Part shown: positions 27,668 to 35,920 of the stretch, piece after piece
Numbering within the stretch: the first letter of the stretch is position 1
Layout: every line of letters begins with the position of its first letter
Made by a program: the position numbers and the translations under genes
Origin: Capnocytophaga granulosa ATCC 51502
GTDB lineage: Bacteria; Bacteroidota; Bacteroidia; Flavobacteriales; Flavobacteriaceae
Direction: 5' to 3'
NCBI RefSeq assembly: GCF_000411115.1
Contig: NZ_KE150253.1
Span: forward strand, 1 to 64,000
Length of the DNA: 64,000 nt
The notes under the pieces: model-generated
The model's database searches: none
Told to the model about the DNA's origin: nothing
What the model saw: the letters and a program-made list of their open reading frames with translations, nothing else

Positions 27668-28486
27668 TTATCCCAAAGCAACATCCATAACCATCATTAC
27701 CACAAAACCGATAAGAAAGCCGATAGTGGAGACATCGGTATTGCGGCTTTGTTGGGATTCAGGAATAGTCTCTTCCACAACGACATAGATCATTGCCCCA
27801 GCGGCAAAGGCCAAGGCATAAGGAAGTATAGGGGTAAAGAAGACCACCGCAAAGGCACCCAAGACACCTGCTATAGGCTCTACTATGGCCGAGAGCTGTC
27901 CGTAAAAAAAGCTCTTCCAGCGGCTCAGCCCCATACGCCTTAGTGGCATGGATACGGCTACACCTTCTGGAAAGTTTTGCAACCCTATTCCTATGGCCAG
28001 TGTTACTGCCCCTGCAATAGAGGCTTCGGGTATGCCTGCGGCTACCCCACCGAAGAGCACCCCTACAGCCAAGCCCTCAGGGATATTGTGTAAGGTGATG
28101 GCCAAGACCAAGAGGGTAGTGCGCTGCCAAGAGGATTTCACCCCTTCGGTTTGCTTGAAATTGGGGTGAAAGTGTGGCAGTATTCTATCCAAAGCATAGA
28201 TAAAGAGGGAACCACCTAAGAAGCCTATCACAGCAGGAAGTACTTTGACAAAGCGTTCGCCCTCACTCATATCAATGGCGGGAATCAGTAAGCTCCATAT
28301 ACTGGCAGCCACCATCACGCCTCCCGTGAAGCCCAGCATACCGTCCATCACAAGTTTGTTGCTACTCTTGAAAAAGAAAACCAAGGCGGCACCCAAGGCA
28401 GTAACCCCCCAAGTAAAAAGGGTCGCATATAGGGCTGCCAATACAGGATTGATACTACTTAAATAATTAATAATTGAAGAAATCAT
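27668..28486 (-). CDS. ZIP-family divalent metal transporter
   Basis: 272 aa from ATG 28486, where the first transmembrane helix begins shortly after; the longer frame from 28537 starts in repeat DNA. Eight predicted helices. Metal-site signature in helix 4 (ITLHNIPEGLAVGVLFGG) and in helix 5 (GIGLQNFPEGVAVSMPL), as in ZupT/ZIP (HxxPEG, NxxEG). Imports zinc or another divalent metal. Minus-7 box TAATTTTG at 28584-28591. Confidence 0.92.
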   Translation of the reverse strand: MISSIINYLSSINPVLAALYATLFTWGVTALGAALVFFFKSSNKLVMDGMLGFTGGVMVAASIWSLLIPAIDMSEGERFVKVLPAVIGFLGGSLFIYALDRILPHFHPNFKQTEGVKSSWQRTTLLVLAITLHNIPEGLAVGVLFGGVAAGIPEASIAGAVTLAIGIGLQNFPEGVAVSMPLRRMGLSRWKSFFYGQLSAIVEPIAGVLGAFAVVFFTPILPYALAFAAGAMIYVVVEETIPESQQSRNTDVSTIGFLIGFVVMMVMDVALG

Positions 28487-28580
28487 GTTAATTGTTAATG
28501 ATTGATCATTGGCTATTAGCCTCTGACTTCTGACCACTGATTACCGACCACTGACCACTGACCACTGACTTCTGATCATG
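28487..28580. repeat. Heptad repeats (CTGACCA type)
   Basis: Tandem CTGACCA/CTGACTT units in the 5' leader of the ZIP gene, between its promoter box and its start codon. Confidence 0.7.
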
Positions 28581-28660
28581 GGGCAAAATTACATATTTTT
28601 TTTGAACTAAAAAATATTTTTTAGATAAATCTAAAATCTTGCCTTTTATAAGGTCATAAC

Positions 28661-28937
28661 TTAAGTTTCGCAAGCTCTGTAATCAACTGATTCTCAAAAC
28701 ATCCCCCTACCCCCCCCCTCAAGGGGGGAGTTAGTAAGTAGTAGAGGTTCAATAAGTTATAGAAGGGAAATTTTCTAATTTAATAAACAAATTAGACCAT
28801 TTCAACGCCCTTAAAGACACATACTCCGCTCTCGCGGACTTTCCCTTTGGAGGGGGGGGGGGGAGGTTTTTGCAAATAATTGTTTATCAGTTACTTGCAA
28901 TTTCAATAGCACCTAAAAACAACTTGCGAAACTTAAA
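28661..28937. mobile_element. MITE-like element, family 1, copy A
   Basis: About 277 bp bounded by perfect 14-bp inverted repeats TTAAGTTTCGCAAG / CTTGCGAAACTTAA. TCATAAC flanks it on the left (28654-28660) and on the right (28938-28944), consistent with a 7-bp target duplication. Inside are two long C- and G-runs that could pair. No coding capacity. It aligns along its length with the reverse complement of 43670-43925. Confidence 0.75.
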
Positions 28938-28947
28938 TCATAACCCT

Positions 28948-29177
28948 AACGTGAGTTCGACGTAAGCAAAATTATATCTTTTCTCCCACAGATTCCACGG
29001 ATTTTCACAGAGACAATAACACAATAACTAAGTATAACTCTTTAATTTCCACGGATAAATAAGGCCTTTGGCCTTATAAAAATCTGTGTAAATCACAGGA
29101 GCATGATTACACTAACATAGAAAATCTGTGAAATCCGTGAAAATCCGAGGGAGCTTTCGTTATATCGAACTCACGTT
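28948..29177. mobile_element. MITE-like element, family 2
   Basis: 230 bp bounded by inverted repeats AACGTGAGTTCGA / TCGAACTCACGTT and flanked by a direct AACCCT on both sides (28942-28947 and 29178-29183), a perfect 6-bp target duplication. The interior has repeated CACGGATTTTCACAGA / TCTGTGAAATCCGTGAAAA segments that could fold into a long imperfect hairpin. No open frame. Only one copy is in the window. Confidence 0.75.
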
Positions 29178-29203
29178 AACCCTATATTCCTAATCGCCCT
29201 AAT

Positions 29204-29295
29204 ACAAAAAAATAAAAGAGAGCTTGCGCCCTCTTTTACCAATTCTAACCACAAAATCTAATATATGAAAAACAATTTATTTCCCCTTTGTTTTC
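29204..29295 (-). ncRNA. Candidate small RNA between mobile elements
   Basis: A complete minus-strand transcription unit with no reading frame. The promoter at 29330-29301 would start an RNA of about 90 nt, ending in the hairpin AAGAGGGCGCAAGCTCTCTT followed by TTATTTTTTT (29204-29238). No known RNA family recognised. Part of its sequence (TAGATTTTGTGGTTAGAA) resembles stretches at 47.8-48.0 kb. Confidence 0.45.
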
Positions 29296-29300
29296 TGGTG

Positions 29301-29330
29301 CAAAGGTACGACATTTTTCTCTCATAACAA
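29301..29330 (-). promoter_or_regulatory. Promoter of the candidate small RNA
   Basis: Minus strand: TTG (29330-29328), 19-bp spacer, TACCTTTG (29308-29301). Confidence 0.6.
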
Positions 29331-29429
29331 TAGATTTATATTATTTTTATCTATACAAGTATAGGGTTTGATTATTAGTTGTTTATTCTCATAAAGAGCT
29401 TGTTTACAAGGGCAAAGATAGTAATTTGA

Positions 29430-29574
29430 GGCTGTCTGAAAAGCCTTGTTTTTAGAGGGCGAATTGCCATTCGCCCCTACAGCAATACCCAAAAACAACT
29501 GATTATCAATGAAATATTTAAATTAAGTATTATTTACACTTCAAAAAGCAGTGTTTTGGACTTTTCGGACAGCC
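29430..29574. mobile_element. MITE-like element, family 3, copy A
   Basis: 145 bp bounded by GGCTGTCTGAAAAG / CTTTTCGGACAGCC (13 of 14 matching). The interior holds the palindrome GGGCGAATTGCCATTCGCCC. It aligns throughout with the reverse complement of 55738-55885. No coding capacity. Confidence 0.75.
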
Positions 29575-29589
29575 CCTTTTTATCATTAG

Positions 29590-30336
29590 TCACTTGTCAT
29601 TGGTCACTATCCGCTGTCTTACCACTTCATACAAGAATGCCCCACAAGCGACAGAGACGTTCAGAGAAGAGGTCTCTCCCTGCAAGGGGAGCTTAGCACG
29701 CTGGTCTAAGACCTTGAGCACTCCCTTGCTGATACCTGTATCCTCAGCACCCATGACAATAGCCAAAGGCTCGGTAAGGGATAGCTCGTAGAGTAGGGTA
29801 GGGGCTTTCTCGGTAGCACCGATGACCTTGATACCACTGCCTTGTAGGTAGTAGATGGTGTCAATCAGGTTATCCACTTTGCACAGAGGTATATTGAAGA
29901 TAGCCCCAGCGGAGGTCTTGACCATGTCCTCTCCTACAGCCGCACTGCCTTGCTTGGGGAGGATAATCCCACTGACGCCTGTACACTCAGCGGTACGAAT
30001 GATAGCGCCTACATTGCGCACATCGCTCAGATGGTCAAGAATCAAAAACAGCGGTGTCTTACCGCTTTCTATAATGGAAAGCACTAGCTCCTCCAAGGGG
30101 ACAAACTCCACAGGGGAAAGCAGTGCCACTACGCCCTGGTGATTCCCACGAGTCAGCCGATTGAGCTTCTCCGCAGGTACAAAGGAGTGGGAGAGCTGAT
30201 GACGCTCTATGAGCTTGGTCAGGGTAGCGAAAAGGGTGCCCGAAAGCCCCTTTTGTACAAAAATCTTATCTATAGTGCGGCCTGCCTCTATGGCTTCTAT
30301 CACAGGGTGTAGGCCGAATATCTGAGTGGTCTTCAT
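29590..30336 (-). CDS. rlmB: 23S rRNA (guanosine-2'-O-)-methyltransferase RlmB
   Basis: 248 aa. N-terminal substrate-binding domain (FGLHPVIEAIEAGRTIDKIF) and the C-terminal SpoU knot: LDHLSDVRNVGAIIRTAE, IVMGAEDTGISK and LQGETSSLNVSVACG. Methylates G2251 of 23S rRNA. Third gene of an apparent unit with the pseudouridine synthase and a small membrane protein upstream. Its last residues (VTNDK) are heptad repeat. Confidence 0.93.
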   Translation of the reverse strand: MKTTQIFGLHPVIEAIEAGRTIDKIFVQKGLSGTLFATLTKLIERHQLSHSFVPAEKLNRLTRGNHQGVVALLSPVEFVPLEELVLSIIESGKTPLFLILDHLSDVRNVGAIIRTAECTGVSGIILPKQGSAAVGEDMVKTSAGAIFNIPLCKVDNLIDTIYYLQGSGIKVIGATEKAPTLLYELSLTEPLAIVMGAEDTGISKGVLKVLDQRAKLPLQGETSSLNVSVACGAFLYEVVRQRIVTNDK

Positions 30337-30340
30337 AGGC

Positions 30341-30718
30341 TTATTTTTCTCGCATGTTTACGATGCTATCTACTATATATACGGTATTGCCTCGCCAAGG
30401 TACTGCATTGTGGTATTCCTTGTAATGGAGGTCGAAGTATTTACCGCTATTGACTTCCAATTGCTGGAATACACGCTTGTCTTGTATGGAAAACTCAAAT
30501 TCGTTGCTCTGCATGCCATTACCTGTGCGGGTTTTAGCGAAGCCCTCCTGAATGAGCTTGCCCTCATAGGTCTTGAACACATCGCCCTTATAGACGGCAT
30601 AGTTCAGATAACCCGACTTGACTCCTTCGCCAAATACGAAGAAGTATCGCATATATACCCAGCCACTAAGGAGAAAAATCACCAGCAAGGGCAAAAGGAT
30701 AAGGAGAGTTTTTTTCAT
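30341..30718 (-). CDS. Small membrane-anchored protein of unknown function
   Basis: 125 aa. One N-terminal transmembrane helix (LLILLPLLVIFLLSGWVYM), then a small beta-rich domain (YEGKLIQEGFAKT; FEFSIQDKRVFQQLE; YKEYHNAVPWRGNTVYIVDS). Similar short proteins occur across Bacteroidetes; I recall some carrying the misleading label 6-phosphogluconate dehydrogenase, but nothing in the sequence supports that activity. Overlaps the upstream gene by 4 bp (ATGA) and sits 4 bp from rlmB. Confidence 0.75.
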   Translation of the reverse strand: MKKTLLILLPLLVIFLLSGWVYMRYFFVFGEGVKSGYLNYAVYKGDVFKTYEGKLIQEGFAKTRTGNGMQSNEFEFSIQDKRVFQQLEVNSGKYFDLHYKEYHNAVPWRGNTVYIVDSIVNMREK

Positions 30719-31692
30719 CGGTTAAGGTTTTTTAGGTTAATCACTTCTTGTTGGGTCAAGGGGCGCCAGTGGCCACGAGGGAGGTCTTTTTTGGTAAGTC
30801 CAGCAAAGGCAACCCTATCGAGCTTTTCTACTGCGTAGCCTAAGGACTCGAAGATACGGCGCACGATACGGTTGCGGCCGCTGTGTATCTTTACCCCCAA
30901 TTCGTTATGTGGGGCGCCTTCCACAAAACTTATATCATCTACTTGGATAAAACCGTCCTCAAGGGTCAGCCCCTCTTGGATTTTGAGAAAGTCCGCTAGG
31001 GCGAGTTTCTTGTCCAAAACCACATGGTAGATCTTACGCACCCCATGCGAAGGGTGGGTGAGCTTCTTCATCAGGTCGCCATCATTGGTCAGTAGCAGCA
31101 GGCCTGTGGTAAGTCTGTCGAGCCTACCTACAGGTTTTATATTGCCTTGAGCAGCTCCAGAGACCAAGTCCATCACTGTCTTGCGTCCTTTCTCGTCCTG
31201 AGTGGTAGTGATAAAGCCCTTGGGCTTATTGAGCAAGATATATTCTTTCTTCTCGGCTGAGATGTTTTTGCCGTCAAACTTGACCACATCAGTAGGTTGT
31301 ACGCGATAGCCCAGTTCGGTCATCGGCTTGCCATTGACCTCTACATTGCCGGCAATGATGTATTGGTCTGCTTGTCGGCGTGCACAGATTCCTGCATTGG
31401 CAATGTATTTGTTTAGCCTAATGCCTTTCTGCTCGTCCTGAGAAGGCTTCTTAGGCGCGGTCTTTCTATAGAAAGTATGAGGAGTATCCTCTTCATGGCT
31501 TTTCCCCTTAGGGGTGAAAGGTTTTTCCTTGAAAGGGGTTGTTTTTTTCCTATTATCAAAGGTTCTTTCCTTGTTCTCCTGTCGGTTTTCTTTTTTATAG
31601 GGGCGTTTCTCCCCTGTCTGTGGGCGTTTTTCTCCTCTTTGAGGGCGTGCCCCTTTAGCAGATTTAGGTGCTGCTGGACGGCGATCTGTCAT
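30715..31692 (-). CDS. RsuA/RluB-family rRNA pseudouridine synthase
   Basis: 325 aa from ATG 31692. A basic, low-complexity N-terminal tail of ~90 residues (Lys/Arg/Pro-rich) is followed by an S4 RNA-binding domain (IRLNKYIANAGICARRQADQ) and the synthase core with catalytic Asp in GRLDRLTTGLLLLTNDGDL. RluB-like (23S U2605) is the likeliest role. It has its own promoter at the end of murB and overlaps the next gene by 4 bp. Confidence 0.9.
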   Translation of the reverse strand: MTDRRPAAPKSAKGARPQRGEKRPQTGEKRPYKKENRQENKERTFDNRKKTTPFKEKPFTPKGKSHEEDTPHTFYRKTAPKKPSQDEQKGIRLNKYIANAGICARRQADQYIIAGNVEVNGKPMTELGYRVQPTDVVKFDGKNISAEKKEYILLNKPKGFITTTQDEKGRKTVMDLVSGAAQGNIKPVGRLDRLTTGLLLLTNDGDLMKKLTHPSHGVRKIYHVVLDKKLALADFLKIQEGLTLEDGFIQVDDISFVEGAPHNELGVKIHSGRNRIVRRIFESLGYAVEKLDRVAFAGLTKKDLPRGHWRPLTQQEVINLKNLNR

Positions 31693-31708
31693 TAGCTGAA
31701 ATTTTGCG

Positions 31709-31739
31709 CAAAGGTAAGAAATATTCGGCACTTACCAAA
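31709..31739 (-). promoter_or_regulatory. Internal promoter before the pseudouridine synthase
   Basis: Minus strand: TTTG (31739-31736), 19-bp spacer, TACCTTTG (31716-31709). The upstream element overlaps the last codons of murB. Confidence 0.7.
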
Positions 31740-32757
31740 TATTTACCTCCATTTCCATAAGGATATCGAAGCGTTTTTTTACCTGCTGCTGTACATAGCG
31801 GGCAAGGGCTAATATGGCCGCTCCTGTGGCTCCTCCATAATTGACCATGACCAGCGGCTGTTTCTGATGAACTCCTACAGCATCTATACGATAGCCCTTC
31901 AGTTCACAACGCTCTATCAGGTAGGCCGCAGGGATTTTCTCTTGGTCATCTCCTATGCTGTAGTGAGGCATATTGGGGTAGTGCTTTTGTAGTTCTATAA
32001 ATTGCGCTTGTGGAATCACAGGATTTTTAAAGAAGCTCCCACTATTGCCCAGCTCAGCAGGGTTCGGCAGCTTGCTCTGGCGTATCTCTTTGACCACTTG
32101 GGCTATATGTTGGGGACTTTCCTCCCAGCCATGGGCAGCCAAGTGAGCACGAATATCCCCGTAATGGGTCTTGAACTGGTGATTTTGCTTAGTAAGACAG
32201 AGAGTAACAGAGGTGATGATATAACCATCTTTATGCTGCTTAAAGATAGAATCTCGGTAACCAAATGCACAGCCTTTCTTGAGGAAAGTGACCTTGTCAC
32301 CGAAATTTCCCATATACTTAGGGTCTTCCTTTATGCAAATAGCATCACAGCAATCAAAAACGTCCTTTAGCTCTACTCCATAGGCACCTATATTCTGTAC
32401 GGGGGCAGCTCCCACTGTCCCGTAGATCAGGGCGAGGTTCTCCACGCCTCCGTAGTCTTGTGCTACACAATAATCCACAAAGTCGCTCCAGAGTTCTCCT
32501 GCTGAAGTTCGTACCCAGACAAACTCATCGGTCTCATGTGCTACCGAGATACCCTTTTGGGTGATGTGCAACAGCGGCACCTCAGGGGCTTGCGTCAGCA
32601 GTATATTGCTCCCCCCTCCCAAGACTTTCAGGTTGGGGTATAGCCTGATGGCTTCCAAAATATCCGCCTCGTTCTCCGCCTCTATTAGCAGTGGCGCCCG
32701 TTGGTCTATACCAAAGGTGTTATAGGGTTTTAAGGAAATGTTCTCGTGTATTTTCAT
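31732..32757 (-). CDS. murB: UDP-N-acetylmuramate dehydrogenase
   Basis: 341 aa, E. coli-type MurB. FAD-binding part: TFGIDQRAPLLIEAENEAD, VLGGGSNILLT and the GAAPVQNIGAYGVEL segment. The C-terminal domain has NSGSFFKNPVI (catalytic Ser) and LIERCELKGYR. It reduces enolpyruvyl-UDP-GlcNAc to UDP-MurNAc for peptidoglycan. Heptad repeats lie in the 37-bp gap to mutL. Confidence 0.95.
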   Translation of the reverse strand: MKIHENISLKPYNTFGIDQRAPLLIEAENEADILEAIRLYPNLKVLGGGSNILLTQAPEVPLLHITQKGISVAHETDEFVWVRTSAGELWSDFVDYCVAQDYGGVENLALIYGTVGAAPVQNIGAYGVELKDVFDCCDAICIKEDPKYMGNFGDKVTFLKKGCAFGYRDSIFKQHKDGYIITSVTLCLTKQNHQFKTHYGDIRAHLAAHGWEESPQHIAQVVKEIRQSKLPNPAELGNSGSFFKNPVIPQAQFIELQKHYPNMPHYSIGDDQEKIPAAYLIERCELKGYRIDAVGVHQKQPLVMVNYGGATGAAILALARYVQQQVKKRFDILMEMEVNIW

Positions 32758-32794
32758 TAGTCATTAATCATTAGTCATTAGTCACTTGTCACTA

Positions 32795-34621
32795 TCAAAG
32801 TCTGCTTTCTAATTCGCTAACGGTCATTTCAGTATATGTTTTTTTACCAAAGGGGCTTAGTTGTGGCTCTTGGCAGGTGAACAGATCATAGACCAATTGT
32901 TCCTGTTCCTCCCCTGAGAGGGTTTGTCCAGCTCTGATAGCTAAGTTCTTAGCCAAGATCTTAGCGAGCATTTCCTCTTGAGTGATGATCTCTTGGGGAA
33001 TGTCCTCGATGGCGCGCTCCAATAGGTCATATAGAAAACCTTGTACTTGGCTCTCCTTGATCATAGGGGGTAGGCCAGTGAAGCGTACCAAATTGCCCGC
33101 TATCTCTATCATAAAGCCCGCATTCCTTAGCTCTGGAAGCATGGGTTCTAAGGCCAAGATCTCCGAAGGGGTGTATTCGAACTCCAAAGGGAAGAGCAGT
33201 GACTGACTTAGACTGTGCCCCTGAAGCATGGTACGGCGAAAACGCTCATAGAGAATACGCTGATGGGCACGTGCCACATGTACGAATAGCACCTTGTCCT
33301 TGAAAAAGGTGATTAGGTACTTCCGTTGGAAATACAAGCTCGTCTGTACCCTGCTCTCCTGCTGGAAAGCGGCAAAGGGGTCGGTGATGTCTTCCTCTGT
33401 AGGAGCATTGGCCTTGGAGGGAATCCCAGTATAGAGTTGCTCCCACTGGGGGGAGGGTTGTCCCTTGGGGTAGGACGTAGGCGCTTGCTTAGGCGCCTCA
33501 GGGGTAGGGGTATCCATCTTGAAAGGATTAAAGTTTCTATCTACGTGATAGACAGGCGTTTGCGCTTCCTTGTCTTTGTAACTATAAGGTACCTCGTTCT
33601 GCTCGTCCAAGGAAAAGTCAATGGAGGGGAGCACGTGGAACTGCCCCAAGCTGTGCTTGATAGCAGAGCGGAGCAGTGCATAAATGGCCTGATCGTTGTC
33701 AAACTTGATTTCGGTCTTCGTAGGGTGTATATTGATATCTATATGCTTGGGGTCTATCTCCAAGTGAAGGAAGTATTCAGGCTGTTCACCCTCTTTGAGT
33801 AGTCCCTCAAAGGCACTCACTACCGCATGGTGTAGGTAGCGGTTCTTGATAAAACGCTGATTGACCATAAAGAACTGTAAGGACTTGTTCTTCTTATAGG
33901 AATCTTTGCTGATAAAGCCATGTATCCTAAGCAGTTCGGTGTTTTCCTCCACAGGGATCAGCTGCTCATTGAGTCTTTGGCCGAAGAGCTGCACTATACG
34001 CTTGCGAAGGGTGGTGGCAGGTAGGGCAAACTGTTCTACGTCGTTATGGAAGAGAGAGAATTGCAAATCGGGGTGAGCAAGTACCACGCGGTGGAATTCG
34101 TCCAAGATATGGCGCATCTCCACTGTATCGGACTTGAGGAAGTTGCGCCGTGCAGGCACATTGAAGAACAGATGCTTCATGGCGATAGAGGTGCCGCGGC
34201 TGGCTACCATGGGCGTCTGTTCGGTAATCTTATTACCCTCTATCTTTAGGGAAGTACCTACCTGCTGTCCCTCTTGGCAAGTGATCAGCTCTACCTGTGC
34301 AATAGAAGCTATGGAAGCCAAGGCCTCCCCACGGAAGCCCTTGGTGTGGAGCGTAAAGAGATCATCGGCTGAGCGAATTTTGGAAGTAGCATGTCGCTCA
34401 AAGGCCAATCGCGCATCAGTGGGGGACATGCCTATCCCGTTATCTACCACTTGTACCAAGGTACGTCCCGCATCCTTCAGGTAGAGCTTGATTTGGGTCG
34501 CTCCCGCATCTATAGCATTCTCCAGGAGTTCCTTCACAGCCGAGGCTGGGCGCTGTATGACCTCCCCAGCAGCAATCTGGTTGGCTACATTGTCAGGTAA
34601 CAATCGTATAATATCGGGCAT
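32795..34621 (-). CDS. mutL: DNA mismatch repair protein MutL
   Basis: 608 aa. GHKL ATPase motifs: ELLENAIDAGATQIKL, VVDNGIGM and HTKGFRGEALASIASI. The transducer domain includes HPTKTEIKFDN. In the C-terminal dimerisation domain the usual DQHRAHxRILYE (endonuclease metal site) reads HVARAHQRILYE at ~residue 445-456, so Asp, Gln and His of the motif are replaced. ATPase and mediator roles should be intact; nicking activity is doubtful. A small membrane-protein gene lies 3 bp upstream. Confidence 0.94.
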   Translation of the reverse strand: MPDIIRLLPDNVANQIAAGEVIQRPASAVKELLENAIDAGATQIKLYLKDAGRTLVQVVDNGIGMSPTDARLAFERHATSKIRSADDLFTLHTKGFRGEALASIASIAQVELITCQEGQQVGTSLKIEGNKITEQTPMVASRGTSIAMKHLFFNVPARRNFLKSDTVEMRHILDEFHRVVLAHPDLQFSLFHNDVEQFALPATTLRKRIVQLFGQRLNEQLIPVEENTELLRIHGFISKDSYKKNKSLQFFMVNQRFIKNRYLHHAVVSAFEGLLKEGEQPEYFLHLEIDPKHIDINIHPTKTEIKFDNDQAIYALLRSAIKHSLGQFHVLPSIDFSLDEQNEVPYSYKDKEAQTPVYHVDRNFNPFKMDTPTPEAPKQAPTSYPKGQPSPQWEQLYTGIPSKANAPTEEDITDPFAAFQQESRVQTSLYFQRKYLITFFKDKVLFVHVARAHQRILYERFRRTMLQGHSLSQSLLFPLEFEYTPSEILALEPMLPELRNAGFMIEIAGNLVRFTGLPPMIKESQVQGFLYDLLERAIEDIPQEIITQEEMLAKILAKNLAIRAGQTLSGEEQEQLVYDLFTCQEPQLSPFGKKTYTEMTVSELESRL

Positions 34622-34624
34622 TGG

Positions 34625-34897
34625 TTATTTCTTAAATAAAAATGACAAATCAAAATCAAACAAGTAGTACGTAGCCAGCAATAATAATGCCAAAATAAGC
34701 CATAACAGTCTTGAGGAGGTGCTTTTTTTGACCTCTTGTTTTTGCTTGCGCAGCTGATCCCACTGCCTACGCATGGCATGACCTCTGAGCTGATGCTTGG
34801 GGATACTAAACCCCCGACGCTCCTCATGATCAGTATAGTAGCGTGGACGATAAACAAACTGTCGTAGGGCTGCACTTTTAAAAAAATTAATCTTCAC
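34625..34897 (-). CDS. Small C-tail membrane protein upstream of mutL
   Basis: 90 aa. Basic N-terminal part (RYYTDHEERRGFSIPKHQLR) and one C-terminal transmembrane helix (LLWLILALLLLATYYLFDF). Conserved-looking companion of mutL in Flavobacteria; function unknown. Ends 3 bp before the mutL start, so it is in the same transcript. Minus-7 box TATTTTTG at 34917-34924. Confidence 0.75.
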   Translation of the reverse strand: MKINFFKSAALRQFVYRPRYYTDHEERRGFSIPKHQLRGHAMRRQWDQLRKQKQEVKKSTSSRLLWLILALLLLATYYLFDFDLSFLFKK

Positions 34898-34916
34898 AAC
34901 ATAAGGTTTTACGGGG

Positions 34917-34924
34917 CAAAAATA
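34917..34924 (-). promoter_or_regulatory. Minus-7 box of the mutL operon
   Basis: TATTTTTG on the minus strand, 19 bp before the small membrane-protein gene; heptad repeats occupy the region where the upstream element would lie. Confidence 0.5.
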
Positions 34925-35010
34925 CGATATTTTTTTCAGTTATTAGTAGTTAGTGATTAGTGGTTAGCCACTGACCACTAACCACTAGTCACTAATCACT
35001 AAAAAAAATG

Positions 35011-35041
35011 TTTGATTTTCATAAAAAAAGTATTATATTTG
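35011..35041 (+). promoter_or_regulatory. Promoter of the 35147 gene
   Basis: TTTG (35011-35014), 19-bp spacer, TATATTTG (35034-35041). Gives a leader of about 100 nt before ATG 35147. Confidence 0.75.
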
Positions 35042-35146
35042 CCAATTGAATAAAACTACCCTCATAACAGACGCTTAGGTCTCTTATGGGACTGTATAAA
35101 TAACTGATTTATAATTATTAAACTAAACAATTTAAATATTTTACCG

Positions 35147-35917
35147 ATGAAAAATCTATTATTAGTAACCTTCGCTTGGCTGATGATGATGGCCATTATA
35201 GGAAGTATTGTATATATGATGCTGTATGTAGTGGAGAATTACAGCTATGGAAATAATGAAACCATTCAGTACCTATGGTGCTGCTTTACAGGGGTATTGC
35301 TCATTCCTGCTTACAAAGGAGTGTACTATATCCACAGCCTTTGGCTTAAGATGCTCAAGGAGTTCCGCGAGGCAGGAGACCCACAAGAGGGCGATAGCAA
35401 GGAAATCCCTTTCTTTAAGGAGCCTGCTCCTGTGGTAAGTGTGAATATTACCGAATATCCTTTTGTGGAAAACCGAAAGAAAAATATGCCTGCCCCTCCT
35501 TCCTTGGACGAGATTAATGAGAAAATAAAAAACATCCGCTCTTCGGCCAATGAAAAACTCAGTCAGATAAAGACCGAGGACATCACCAAGCCAACCAAGG
35601 ACAGTAGTTACTTTGCTCAAAAATACACAGAAGAGAAATCTATTTTGGTCGATACTATTTTCTCTAAAGAAAAACAATCCAAGACGCCCCAAGCAGCACC
35701 AGAGACTAGTACCAAAAAGCAGGCTACTGCTAAGGCAGAAGCAGAAGCTATTCTCAAACCTAAAGTAGCCCCTACTAAATCTGAAGAGCAGCCAGAACCA
35801 GTAGCTGATCACCAGGCCAAGAAAGAGGAAGCCTCCCACAACAACGAAACTCCTGCTACCAAGCACACACAAAAGGGAGGAAAGAAACACTACCACAAAA
35901 AAGGAGGAAAGCGATAA
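35147..35917 (+). CDS. Membrane protein with a long charged tail, unknown function
   Basis: 256 aa. Two N-terminal transmembrane helices (residues ~4-28 and ~42-58), then a cytoplasmic-looking region with EINEKIKNIRSSANEKLSQI (possible coiled coil). A low-complexity Lys/Glu/Ala/Pro tail ends in a His/Lys/Gly-rich stretch (KGGKKHYHKKGGKR). No family recognised. It lies 3 bp before yidD on the same strand, so the two are co-transcribed; a role at the inner membrane together with membrane-protein insertion is possible but unproven. Confidence 0.7.
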   Translation: MKNLLLVTFAWLMMMAIIGSIVYMMLYVVENYSYGNNETIQYLWCCFTGVLLIPAYKGVYYIHSLWLKMLKEFREAGDPQEGDSKEIPFFKEPAPVVSVNITEYPFVENRKKNMPAPPSLDEINEKIKNIRSSANEKLSQIKTEDITKPTKDSSYFAQKYTEEKSILVDTIFSKEKQSKTPQAAPETSTKKQATAKAEAEAILKPKVAPTKSEEQPEPVADHQAKKEEASHNNETPATKHTQKGGKKHYHKKGGKR

Positions 35918-35920
35918 ACT

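Noticed and set aside
28661..29574. Insertion sequences with transposases
   Set aside because: Inverted ends are present but no frame in the intervals encodes a transposase; they are better described as non-autonomous elements.
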